From Henricia sp. BOLD:AAB3569 (Eukaryota > Echinodermata > Asteroidea > Spinulosida > Echinasteridae), in contig JBBELK010000006.1 of NCBI GenBank assembly GCA_037783545.1, forward strand, positions 384,501 to 448,500: a DNA stretch of 64,000 nt. The letters are read 5' to 3'. The notes under the pieces are model-generated. The model was not told where the DNA came from. It searched no databases and saw nothing but the letters and a program-made list of their open reading frames with translations. The position numbers and the translations under genes are program-made. Positions 1 to 10,271 of the stretch are shown one piece after another (position 1 is the stretch's first letter; each line of letters starts with the position of its first letter).

Positions 1-79
1 GAAAAAGCTGCTGGCTTATTACCCTTAAATGTTTTGTTGCAAAATTCCAAGAGCTGGAGATTTAGAACTACTTAGCTTT

Positions 80-540
80 TTGAGGCACACACGTAGCTCG
101 GTCACTAGGATTGACATCAATTGGGAGAGGATCGGATACTTTATTGTTGAAGCAAGGATCAGTAAGATCTAAAGGCAGCTGCTCAGTTTTGCCAAGAAGG
201 TTACTGAAGTGGGTGAACCAGGTGTTAAGACACTCGGTGTCAGCCCCCTTAACTTTAGTAACAGGTGATGCTTTCTTATTGGTAAGATTGCGAAGGGCAT
301 CCCAGGCTTCTGTATGCTTGTTCTCAGAGTGAGCTCTCTCGATTACCTCAGTTTTGGTCTTAACTGCTTTCTAATTCTCCATACAGTACTCTAGTAGGCC
401 TATAAGTATCGTCAAGTGCAGATTTGGCTTTATCTAGTCTGGTTTGAGAGCCTCTGGTTGGACGATTGCTGTGTACCTCAGAAGCTCTCTTCAAGTTGTC
501 TCTTGCAATCGAAACCTCGGAACTCCTCGACAGTTCTGTT
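80..540 (-). pseudogene. LINE retrotransposon fragment (endonuclease-RT linker region)
   Basis: Read on the minus strand, this stretch encodes a run with the look of the linker between endonuclease and reverse transcriptase in CR1/L2/Jockey-type LINEs. It has a basic stretch (RLDKAKSALDDTY), then after a frameshift near position 362 a segment with the pattern W-x2-LRNLTNKK, then WFTHFSNLLGK. No catalytic RT motif is present. The 5' end is cut at about 540, where the foldback repeat begins, and the reading frame is lost by about 85. Family assignment rests on pattern recognition only. Confidence 0.6.
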
Positions 541-755
541 AACTCGGCGTCTCGGGAAATCGTGTTAGTGTAACAGATCTGTTCACTCGGCGTCTTGGGA
601 AATGTCAAGGCGGTACGGTTGTGCACGACTTTAAACACTAACACTAACATAGAATTATGACCTCCGGTCCGTATTACACGAGCATAAATGTAGAATACAT
701 GATTGGTATCTCGAAGAATCAGAATTGTTCACAGGTTTACACATATCTTACACAA

Positions 756-957
756 CAGGGGCGGATCCAGGGGCGTGGGGGCGCACGCACTCACACCACA
801 GAGCATCTAGAATCCAACACTTTTAGGGGCCCTTAAGCGGGCCCCGGACCCCACGCCGTTAGGGCTTCGCGCTACGCGTTTCCCATTTTATCGTCTTCAC
901 CATTTCTGGCTTAAACATTTCACGCCCCCCGTTTGGAAAATCCTGGATCCGCCCCTG
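756..957. mobile_element. 202-bp MITE with CAGGGGCGGATCCAGG ends
   Basis: The terminal inverted repeats read CAGGGGCGGATCCAGG at the left and its inverse at the right. The 5-bp sequence CACAA flanks both sides (751-755 and 958-962). The related element at 32005-32489 has a single CACAA at this point (CTTACACAATATAAA, inverted), so the empty site is visible in the same window. The interior is GC-rich and non-coding. Confidence 0.85.
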
Positions 958-1074
958 CACAATATAAATACGATGACGGTAGAAGACTTCCCCTGAAATG
1001 GTTTTGTCTGAAGTGCTATAGTTTTTGAGAAATGAGCAAAACAATTATTTTTCGTCTCGCGAGACGTAAATTCA

Positions 1075-1235
1075 TTTTGCCCCAAAACCACCTCGCCCTG
1101 AAGAACTTTACCCAAAGGCCATTTCGCCCCAAAACCACTTCGTCCAAACACTACCTCGCCCAAATGCCACTTCGCCCAAAAACATCTTCGTGCGCAGGCC
1201 GTGGTTCAGGTCGAAGTGGTTTTGGGGCGAAGTGA
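1075..1235. repeat. Degenerate 19-20 bp minisatellite (CACTTCGCCCCAAAAC)
   Basis: Seven or so diverged units of the type CACTTCGCCCCAAAAC stand head to tail, and the last ones turn over into the inverse (TGGTTTTGGGGCGAAGTG). The same array, inverted and with a different number of units, lies at about 32135-32315 inside the other copy of the parent element. It is therefore an internal variable repeat of that element. Confidence 0.75.
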
Positions 1236-2690
1236 CTGCAAACCACTTTTTGACTGTTTTCTCAAAGGTTAGACGAAGTACGCAGCTGATTTTTGCTCAG
1301 GTTGGTTTTAATCATGCATACCTTCAATCACACAGGGGGATGAAACTACTTGTAACGGTTTACCAATCATGTATACTAGCTTTAACCACTAAGTGATTTA
1401 AATTTGCAGAATCTTCATCACGGAGCCAAACAGTTGTCTCAATTGTGGGTAGAATGCAAGACCGAACACATTTATAAGTTGTGCTGAAAACTGAACCTCA
1501 ATTTATTGAAAATTACGAAAGTTCTAAAATAATCAAAATTATAACACCACCCACTTCGTTCAGATTAACTTAACAGATCTGTTACACTAACACGATCTGT
1601 ATCATGAGCTGTTGAACTCACATAAGATGCAACACTAACGCGTCCTAAACACCATGTTAACATCGAGTTAACACGGTGTTTGTTCTGGGGTCACAATTCT
1701 GATTAAGTTAACATATGTTACACTAACAAGCAACACAGAGTTATGACTTGGCTCTGTGTACAGTGCTGAGAATTAACATGGTGTTAACAGATCTGTTAAC
1801 ATGTGTTAACCTAGACATTCAATTAGAGTTTAACAGATATGTTAATAGATCTGTTAACACGGCATTAATATCGACCCCTAACTGAACGTCCAGGTTAACA
1901 CCGTGTTAACAGATCTGTTAACACGGTGTTAACACCATGTTAATTCTCTGCACTGTACATTGGGCGAAGTCACAACTCTGGGTTGCGTGTTAGTGCAACA
2001 GTGTAACAGATCTATTAACTTAATCAGAATTGTGACCTCGGAACAAACGCCGTGTTAACTCGATGTTAACATGGCGTTTAAGACGTGTTAGTGTTACATC
2101 TCATGTTAGTTCAACACCTCGCTACATATCGTGTTAGTGTAACAGATCTGTTAAGTTAATCTGAACGGAGTGGGTGGTGTTCATTTTTGAACTTCCGTGA
2201 TTCTCAATAAATTGAGTGTCATTTTTCAACACAACTTATAAATGTGTTGGATCTTGCATTCTACCCACAATTGAGACTTTTTTGGGCTCCGTTAAGATTT
2301 TGAAAATTTCAATCACTTAGTGGTTAAGCTCGTGTAACACGGACCGGAGGTCACAATTCTGCGTTAGTGTTGAAAATCGTGCAGAACCCTATGCCGACTT
2401 GACATTTCCCAAGATGCCGAGTCAACATATCTGTTACACTAACACTAACACGTTTTTCCGAGACGCCGTGTTAACAGATCTGTTAACAGATCTGTTACAC
2501 TAACACTAACACGTAGTACAGAATTGCGCCCTCACTCACTGGAATTTGCGGTTCTGCGCACGACTTTCAACACACACTAACACTTCGTGTTAACACGGCG
2601 TTTGTTCTGAGGTCACAATTCTGATTAAGATAACAGATCTGTTAACAGATCTGTAACGCTAACACGTAACACAGACAGAATTGTGACCTC

Positions 2691-3046
2691 ACCCATTGTC
2701 TTTCCTGCAGGAGTAAGATGGCGGGCAGTTGCTTCATGAGTGGCTTTATGTTACCAGTCCACTGTAGGCCTGTATAGGTCAGTGGTTTTGTGTTTTGTTT
2801 GAAGTGGAGGTTGAGTGCAGACCATCAGAGGTCAATTTCATGGCGTTGTTTTGTATAAAACACATTTGCTTTGGCGCAAAGCCAACTATATACTGGTTGA
2901 TTTCCTCTCAGGACCCAATTTCCTTCTGGGTGTTGCATAACTGAGTAAAATATCAAACAATAGAGAACTAAAGTGAAAGCGTCACCCTTTGTGTTGCCAA
3001 GGTCTACCTTGGTCTGGACTTAAGCGAAATTTTAGACCCAGTTACA
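2691..3046. other. No feature seen
   Basis: Unique-looking intergenic sequence; no reading frame with coding character, RNA gene or repeat recognised. Confidence 0.4.
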
Positions 3047-3791
3047 CCAGGGGGCATCAGAAAAAAATTGATATCAGGTGGGGGTAGGTGGGTCTGTCGG
3101 CCAAATATTTTGGGGGAAAAATACAGTTTTTATGAAAAATAAATTGGGGGGTCTACGGCCTCACGAATTTTGTTTTAGCTCGTTCAAAAAAAAATGGGGA
3201 GTCTAAGGCCTTGCTGGAAGAAAATTCAACCCCCTATAAAATGAAAAATGGGTAGGAGACCATGGAAGCCAAAGGGACAAATGGCCCAATGCACCCAACA
3301 TATAAGCAAGGGCTCCAATAAACCGTTTCACTAAGGGCATTTTAGGAAGGTGGTTGGTACCAGATGTGAGACCGTTTCGCTTCAGAGGCCCTTTCTCCAC
3401 ACTAGCCATAGCGCAATCTCAAGAATGGTCCCCTTGCACCCGTGGGTGGACGGGTGGTGGTTGGGAGCATAGAGGGTGGGTTTTAGAAATTGGTTTTCCA
3501 GGTCTTACAAGCAACACTTTTTTCATCGTGTTAAAATTTGAAAGGGGGAGGTGTTTTTAATGTAGTATACATATAGACGGGCACATTTTCTTACGTAAGA
3601 TTTTCGACGGGGGGGCGGGTGGGAGTGGGGGTTGTCTCTTTCAAAATGGGTATTTTGTTTGTTTTGTCACGTCAAAATATCCGGGGGTCTAACTGATCTG
3701 AACAACCAAAACAATGTTCACGTAGGAAAGTTGACTGAGTGGGTCTGACACAGTTTTTCAACCCGATATCAATTTGTTCTGATGACCCTGG
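3047..3791. mobile_element. 745-bp non-autonomous TIR element (CCAGGGTCATCAGAA ends)
   Basis: Left end CCAGGGGGCATCAGAAAAAA and right end (inverted) CCAGGGTCATCAGAACAAAT, both followed by TTGATATC, are flanked by TTACA at 3042-3046 and 3792-3796. The interior is purine/pyrimidine-skewed (many GGGGTCTA-like pieces) and non-coding. Confidence 0.75.
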
Positions 3792-3796
3792 TTACA

Positions 3797-4143
3797 CCGA
3801 CAGCTGATACACTTTAGTCGTCTATTGACAAATTTTAAATTAACACGGGCAGCCTCGTTTCAGATGTTGAGCCATTGTATTACGTCACGTGCCTTTTCAT
3901 TTGCAAATTTTATCAAAAACGAAAGCTGTACTGAGACCCTCGTTTTTGACGGCAATTTGAAATTCCTATACACACCACGTTGGCAATGTTCCATTGTAAT
4001 AATGCACGGCCATACGCTCAGCTAAAATACCGACTTTGGTGATTTATAATTATATAGTTACAAGTCATCTCCCGTCCCCTAAAGAACAGCTCTCACATCC
4101 TACATGACCTTGAATATTAATAATAAACGGCTGTTTTTGCGTA
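3797..4143. other. No feature seen
   Basis: Intergenic sequence without recognised gene or repeat. Confidence 0.4.
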
Positions 4144-4145
4144 TA

Positions 4146-4307
4146 CAGTGAAACCTGCTATTAAGGCCACCTGCATATAGTGACCACCCACCTTTGGTCC
4201 CAAATGCCATGTGTATAATGCTTGAGAGACCTCTATAAAGAGGCCACCTCTTTATAGTGGCCAGTTTTTACGGTCCCGAGGGTGGCCACTATAGACAAGT
4301 TTCACTG
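4146..4307. mobile_element. 162-bp Tc1/mariner-class MITE (pogo-like ends)
   Basis: Ends CAGTGAAACCTG and CAAGTTTCACTG are inverted repeats flanked by TA on both sides (4144-4145, 4308-4309), the target rule of the Tc1/mariner superfamily. An internal palindrome around GGCCACCTCTTTATAGTGGCC repeats the end sequence. Too short to encode a transposase. Confidence 0.8.
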
Positions 4308-4960
4308 TAATCGCATGTTTGCCAAGAAGGTAACAACCGATTTGGGTGTTTCATTTACCGTATGTGTACTGTGTTTCGCTGACGCAAATGTAGTATTCCT
4401 CCATAGTAATTAGACATACTTTAGCAGACTGAGATATGAGCGTATAATGGCAAGCGGTTGTGGATGTGTTTAATTATTGTCTGACATAACGCTTTGGGCA
4501 CTGCTATTATGTAGGTCGGGCTTCCTGCGTGCGCATGTCCGTTTGTTCCAGTAGCCGAATGTTTCCTTACTGATAAACAAACCGGTCCAAGATTAGGGTT
4601 CTGGAAACTTTTTCAAAAGAATTTGACAAAATGTAGAGGTGCATTGCATTTTGACAAGGCCTCATAGCATGGATTAAACATTTCGTGCATGGTATGTGGC
4701 ATCCGACCCCTCACTTTGTCCCCACCATCGATATCTAACCACTGGATGCGACAACGCTATCTAAATTTACCGTCCAACATCTTAGTACTCTCAGTCTCAG
4801 TCTTGCCTAGACTTGTCTTCAGTAGTCTACATGTGTAAGGGGGATGCAAGCGATCGTATGGACCAGGGAGCAGTTTAGGCAAAACATTGTCTTGGGAGTA
4901 CTAAATCCAGTGTATATATACATCAGTGGTCCCTGGCCCTCCACTCTATCACGTGGGGGT
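4308..4960. other. Intergenic, with a decayed TAGACTGG-type MITE at about 4796-4905
   Basis: Mostly unique sequence. The part around 4800-4905 (GCCTAGACTTGTCTTCAG to GGGAGCAGTTTAGGC) resembles the middle of the MITE at 38212-38372 and is probably a degraded copy. Confidence 0.5.
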
Positions 4961-5150
4961 TCAGTTCAATCGTGTTCCCAGCATCAGTCCTATAGAGTCC
5001 AAACTGCTGATTAGAAAAGTGCCAGGCTATTTATGCTTCCCAGTCCTCGTTTTGACGACGAGATTTGAAACGCACTGCGGGTGTAGCTGGCATCTTGCCT
5101 ATACTGGCTGTTTGCATTCTACAGAACTGATTCAGAAACACGATTAAATT
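4961..5150. mobile_element. Palindromic MITE (GTTCAATCGTG ends)
   Basis: The two halves are near inverted copies: GTTCAATCGTGTTCC and CTGCTGATTAGAAAAGTGCC on the left, ACTGATTCAGAAACACGAT on the right. A better preserved copy is at 23594-23809. Confidence 0.65.
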
Positions 5151-5165
5151 GTGTAAATATTTAGG

Positions 5166-5595
5166 TTTATATACCTCATACATTGAGTCTCGTTAACTGA
5201 TTGGTTAAAAGCAGATCACCTGACATGGAATAGTTTAACCATTTCCGACGGCAACTAAAAAAAGTACTATTGTTTGACCTTTGCGTCATAGGTCAAAGGA
5301 TAGTACAATTTTGGGCAACTGAAAAAGTACTATTGTTTGACCTCTGCGTCATAGGTCAAAAATACCAATAATTTTGACACATAAAATCAATGTATGAGGT
5401 ATATAAAACAAATATTGACTGCTCTTTATTCGGGTTATGGAGCAAACTATCGTCCCTCGGTTATTTTGAGACGGCAGGCCTGCTATTTTCCCTCGGCCTA
5501 CGGCCTCGGGAAAATAGCAGGCCTGCCGTCTCAAAATAACCTCGGGACGATAGTTTGCACCATCACCCTCATGAGCAGTCAATATTTGTATACTA
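5166..5595. mobile_element. Composite element: TIR segment plus perfect hairpin
   Basis: Segment 1 (about 5169-5405) is bounded by TATACCTCATACATTGA and its inverse and holds two roughly 60-bp direct repeats (AAAGTACTATTGTTTGACCT, 5255-5360). Segment 2 (about 5408-5590) starts CAAATATTGACTGC, ends with its inverse, and is almost entirely a palindrome centred near 5501 with CCCTCGGCC/TACGGCCTCGGG at the tip. The same two-part plan, inverted and with a different palindrome, occurs at 41064-41817. Confidence 0.8.
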
Positions 5596-5754
5596 TTGTT
5601 GCTCAAGCATCCAGGGACTTTAAAATGATTTTTCGGTTTTGGGGAAGGAGTTGGTTCGTTAACAAAACGCCAGAGTGTGTAAAGGTATAAACACAGACTC
5701 TTGGTAGTATACCGGCGGCCACGATAAGGGCCGGGGGAGGTTTTCATATTTAAA

Positions 5755-6063
5755 GGCCCATTGAATCATTTGCAATAATGACTCAATTTCGTTTTCCATG
5801 AGTTGACAAGAAAAACCTTACTCAAAGTGTTTATAGCAATGGTAACAGACACCAAATGAATGTATTTCCGTCCAAAATTGTATTTCATGCTGGAAATTGA
5901 CAACCGAAGTGGTTTTCAAAAAAAAAGTCCCGTGCACGAAAATCCATATATAGATTTTCAAGGTTTTCTGAAGCATTGATGCATTTTTGTAGCTAAAATT
6001 TCTTCAGGCTAGTTTACCAACATTATTTATCCTTATATATGTTACACTCTTATTCCACGAATC
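5755..6063 (+). repeat. Dispersed repeat family A, plus-oriented copy
   Basis: Family A has the conserved order ATTTGCAATGAC, GAGTTGACAAGAAAAAC, GATAGCAATGGTAACAAACA, GGAAATTGCCAACTGAAG, GGTTTTCTGAAG and GGCAGTTTATCAACA. This copy sits inside another repeat (5695-5754 plus 6064-6155). A copy of that outer repeat without the insertion is at about 32890-33035 (GGTTTTCATATTTAAATGA). Confidence 0.75.
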
Positions 6064-6155
6064 TGATTTAACAATAGATCCACAAAGTACCTACTCGTGC
6101 ATGACGCACGGTGAACATGTGACTGCCCCTGACATGGCCGCCGTGCAAAGGGTCA

Positions 6156-7337
6156 CTAGGTATGGACTACTTGCACGGTTTCATTCAAAAGGAGGCTCCG
6201 TATGCAAACCCCATCTTTTTGTAATGGATCACAGCGGGTTTGGTTCACGTTCGGTTTAATTGCGTAACTTTTACAATTAATGTTCGGAAATGATTCGGTA
6301 AAGAATTCACTCGACTCGGACTTGAACAAGCATGACAATTAAATGACTCGCCTTGACTCGAGTGACGTATCCAAAATAACTCCACTGGTGGTTGCGTATT
6401 GGAACGTTTTAGGACTGGAACTTTTAAAGTCTATGGAGATAAAATTAAAGGCTGCCAAATATCTCAGACTGCCGGAAAGGTTTTGTTTACATTGTACAAA
6501 ATAATAACAGCATCATTTCAGATTGAACGGCTTTGTTCGGTTTCTGGAAACCGGTGCGGAAGCTTGGCAGTGCGATTAAATATTGTCATTGTTTGAGTAA
6601 ATTGGCCCTTTGTCAAGTGCGTTTCCCCTGTGTGCCGGATGGCTCGGGGTCTTGCTTTCAGAGTAGCACGGATGTGGCTGATAACTGGACAAAAACTTGG
6701 CTTGATCAAAGGTTACTTACCCCTGTTGTGTAAACTTTTGTTGAAATAAAAGAGATACAAATAAACTGTTTTCCGCATCATTTTCAAAAATAGATAGATT
6801 GGGGGTAGAGTTACATCTAATGATGTTCGTGCTAATGAAGTTCGTGCTCATGGATGTTAAAAAAGCAAGAAAGGAGTTTTAGGATACATTTCTCATTTTG
6901 CCAAAGCAAGCCACGTATGCGTTTTCTTGACTGGTCCACTTGTACTGCTTTAAACAAAACGAGATATTGGGGGTTGAACGCAACTGCCTCGGAGGAAAAA
7001 TGTGTACTTGAAGAAAACAATGCGAGCTGATTAAATTTGTTATTTAGAAGCACGTTTTCCAAAATATAATGCACAACTTAATGTAATTTCCCCCCTTGAA
7101 AATTACACCATACTTTCCACCATCTTTTCGATGTTTCAGACTATCATACAGTATACTTGTTATTGGTGTTTGCAAACTCTGTGGGTTTTGTTTTTGTTTT
7201 TGGTATTGGTATTTTATTTCATACACCTCGTGGCCAAACGGCCAAATTACATGTATGTTACAAAGAAAATACATCAAAAGATAAGACACCACATAACCAC
7301 ATCACGTCCAAAGTGCAAACATCATAATAATAATAGC
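6156..7337. other. No gene seen
   Basis: Intergenic AT-rich sequence. Short open frames are present on both strands but none shows a recognisable family, splice structure or biased composition. Confidence 0.4.
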
Positions 7338-7395
7338 CTGGCACGAATTTGGCGCGCGCGCATTGCTGACGAGCCTGTGCCTTTAACTCACAGTG
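7338..7395. mobile_element. Half of a palindromic MITE (GGCACGAATTTGGCGCGCGCG)
   Basis: The arm GCACGAATTTGGCGCGCGC followed by CATTGCTGACGAGCCTGTGC matches one arm of the complete palindromic element at 26322-26458. The other arm is missing here. Confidence 0.6.
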
Positions 7396-7429
7396 GATGC
7401 AGTGTGAAGCTGCTCCCCGCTGCTCCCCA

Positions 7430-8222
7430 CACTGATACAAAAATTTGGCAAAATTTGCCCAACTTTTTACCCAACGTTGGTTCAAATATCAACATACCCA
7501 TCTTTGGGGCGCATAATGCCCAACTGGTGTTGGGTAACAGCCTATACCCAAGCCATCGGTGATACTTATGCACAATTATTGGTTAAATTCTATAAACCAA
7601 TCTTTCGGTGAATGTGCATGTCCAATTATTGGTTAAAAGTTAATTATCCAACGTTTGGGTAAATGTGCATGGCCAATTGTTGCTTAAATTCAATTATCCA
7701 GGGTTTGGGATTGCATAGCCAGTTGTTGGTTAAAATAATTCATCCAAGGTGTAGGTGAATGTTTAATAAATGGACACCATTTGACCAACGTAACTTCAAA
7801 CGTTACCAACGTTGGTCGCTTGGATGGTTTACCCAACAGAACGTTTTTGCATATGTCGAGGAAATATGACCCAACAAACGTCTACTAACATGAAATTCCC
7901 CAACTTTATTTTACCCAGAATGTTTTACAGTATACTTTGAAGCGCCCTCTCTTGTCTTCACAATCTCCAACAGATGGAGAAAATATTGTTTGTCTGTATA
8001 ATATGCCCAACCTTTCAATACTTTTAGCAAGAGGAAAAAAAATACCTAATAAATAGCCGCTGTTTTCCCAATTTACAGAACTTTGCATGTAACCAACGTT
8101 GGTGTTCGGGATGTTTTACCCAACAGAACATTTTCTGCATATGTTGAGAAAATATGACCCAACAAACGTCAAAATGAAATTCTCTAACTTTATTTTACCC
8201 AGCATTTATTTTACAGTGCACT
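7430..8222. repeat. CCAACGTTGG-rich repeat with 49-bp minisatellite
   Basis: About five diverged units of roughly 49 bp (CCAATTGTTGGTTAAATTCA then ATCCAACGTTTGGGTAAATG) run from 7518 to 7765. They are followed by a direct repeat: 7806-7928 and 8091-8222 share TTTACCCAACAGAAC, ATATGACCCAACAAACGTC and CAACTTTATTTTACCCAG. Related sequence (ACCCAACGTTGGGTCAAATA) is at 14490-14580. Non-coding. Confidence 0.7.
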
Positions 8223-9957
8223 GCATGCTCCCCAAACTAATTATTTACTTTAGGACTCACCCGTCCCTATATAGTGTGTTCGCACAATATACGTGTGCAG
8301 CAGCAGCTACGCGAAAACAAGGTAGCTCCACAACGAAATCAATGAAATTCTCATTCAAGAGCTACCCAAGATTGTTTGGAGGTGGGCAATACAACTTTCC
8401 TAACAGTCAGACCGAAGTGAACACTGAACCAAGAAAAGTGAACAAAGTGCCTTTCGAGCACCACTATTTATACTTTTCAATCGCGCTCTCACGCGCTAAA
8501 AACTTCACGCGCACATAGTAAAATTGCAAAACTAAGTGCTTCTATCTTCAAAACATCTCTTAAAAGTCACATTTTTCTGCACTAAATTCTAAAACAAAGC
8601 ATCTTAAATAATCCTGAATATGTACTCTCATATTCTAGTACTTAAACTTGCTAATAACTTGCAATAATCGCATGAAAGCAGGTGTCAAATTAGCATGTAC
8701 CAAAACGTAAACAAACTACAGGTGCCATTCATAAATATCCTATATGACATCATCCTTAATGACCACTTTCCCGCTCTGCAGACGACTTCGTAAAACTGTT
8801 CTCCAAAATTACACCAACAATTGTAATTCTGTAAAAACACTAAAATTAGCATGAGATAAATCCTAAACAGACTTCTCTATAATAAAATCTGCATTTCCAG
8901 CTCTACTTTTCAAGGAAATCATTTACAATTTTAAACCAATCATGAGCCTGAAACTCATGTCGAAAACGGCTGCCATTTTGGATTTTCCCAAACTATATTT
9001 ATAGCACACAAAAACTACACGTGTTTGTTAACTGAATGCATAATCATCGATGCATAAACGCTGTCTAAACACATGTTTAGCTTAAATTTATCGTGACAAA
9101 ACGCTGACAAAAATGCAGTTAAACATCATATTACTCTTCAAGCCTTAAAGGTAAGAATATTTAGACTAGGATGGGGCATTTTTGTCACAGTTGCTACAAA
9201 TTGACACAGAAGATCCGCCTTTCCTGAAAATGAAAGCACATCATTTCTCACGATGGTACAGGCTTATCATTCACTTGCAGTCAAAACGCATTGCAACATA
9301 GGCCTACATGATTGCTTTTTGCCATTAGTCGTAACGGATGCATCTGGGTGGGTAGTATAATATTACATCAAAACAACATTTTGATAATGTTGTGTTCGTG
9401 GATCATGGGAAAAAAACCAAGAAAACAGCGCGATTATCGTATGGTCAGGATTCCTGACGCGCAAACTGATAATTAATAAGCCGCTGCGACTTTATTATAT
9501 AGTGACATGCCCCAAACAACGCCCTCTTTATGTGAGTTTCTGTGGAGAAATTGTTTAAAGTTGAAAAAACCCTACCTTTAGTCCATTTCAAACACCAACA
9601 TGAACAGTGGTAATGTCAACCTTTAAACAGCAAAAACTATGCATAGAGTTATTTATAGCGTTTCAGGCCCTTTAAACCTTGCAAACATCATTTGACACAA
9701 TGTGGTCGACTATGAATTATGTGTGTTATACAAATTGAGTTCCGGTATTACACGTGTAACCATTAGCTGTGAAATATTGTTCACTGTGCGAGGTATAACT
9801 GCCATTAAGTTCAGAATACGACGGGTCTGTTGCAAGTGGAAAATGTATTATTTATACGGCTAATTGTGAGTACTATAGCAACCAGGCTGCCCACGCTTGC
9901 GTGCGGTAATACTATGCAAACTTACAAACAATACTAGATGGTATCAAAATTAGTACT
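8223..9957. other. No gene seen
   Basis: An open frame of 139 codons covers part of 8099-8518, but its first third lies in the repeat above and it has no recognised domain, so it is not called. The rest is AT-rich intergenic sequence. Confidence 0.4.
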
Positions 9958-10271
9958 TTGGGTATACTATTTGCATATTGGCTGGTGCCCTGAATTCTTC
10001 ACTTTCAAATGGAGGTGCAGTTTAGAAAGTCACATACTATATGATATTGTTGCTACGTGCATGGCGCACGCCATTGCCTAGCAATCAACGATCTGGTTGC
10101 TGTATACCATTCTATTCTACGGTTAACACAATACATTGGTTCTGTACTTCACACCTGCCGCGTGCACCACATAGCAACAAAAATAGTCTGGTCAAATAGC
10201 ACTAAGTGTGCATGTGAAATGAAGTACGTCAGTACACCAGACGCTATTCACGTGTGTGCAGAAGGCTAATC
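9958..10271 (+). mobile_element. Family C MITE copy
   Basis: Family C (about 300 bp) has ends ATTAGCCTTTTGCGTGTAAC and internal blocks GGAGGTGCAGTTTAGAAAGT, CCGCGTGCACCACATAGCAA and ACACCAGACGCTATTCA. All are recognisable here, the left end weakly. Other copies: 30608-30921, 35800-36275, 44296-44571, 63222-63531. Confidence 0.7.

Larger units (their letters stand above)
684..1377. mobile_element. TIR element (ends with ATACATGATTGG) inside the foldback
   Basis: The ends carry the inverted sequence ATACATGATTGGTA. The uninterrupted right foldback arm reads CGAGCTTAACCACTAAG where the left arm has CGAGC, the element, then AGCTTTAACCACTAAG. That gives the empty site and a likely AGC duplication at 681-683 and 1378-1380. 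A second copy lies inverted at 32005-32489; it is about 485 bp, which matches this copy minus its own inserted MITE. No transposase is encoded. Confidence 0.75.
530..2690. repeat. Large foldback element rich in GTTAAC/AGATCT palindromes
   Basis: The left arm (about 530-683 plus 1381-1850) is the inverted copy of the right arm (about 1856-2480), with the symmetry centre near 1853. Both arms carry the same order of blocks: CTCGTGTAA, GACCGGAGGTCA, CTTGACATTTCCCAAG, a stretch near 1440/2270 sharing GGGTAGAATGCAAGA, and many copies of GTTAACAGATCTGTTAAC and its parts. A further run of the same units extends to about 2690. It contains no plausible gene. The left arm is interrupted by a TIR element at 684-1377. 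Confidence 0.85.

Noticed and set aside
1381-2690. CRISPR-like or bacterial repeat array
   Set aside because: Repeats are palindromic units inside a foldback with irregular spacing, and all else in the window is eukaryotic.
5349-5747. 132-codon minus and 98-codon plus frames
   Set aside because: Both are translations of the perfect hairpin, which reads alike on both strands.
8099-8518. 139-codon plus-strand frame
   Set aside because: Begins inside the CCAACGTTGG repeat and shows no domain, signal or splice context.
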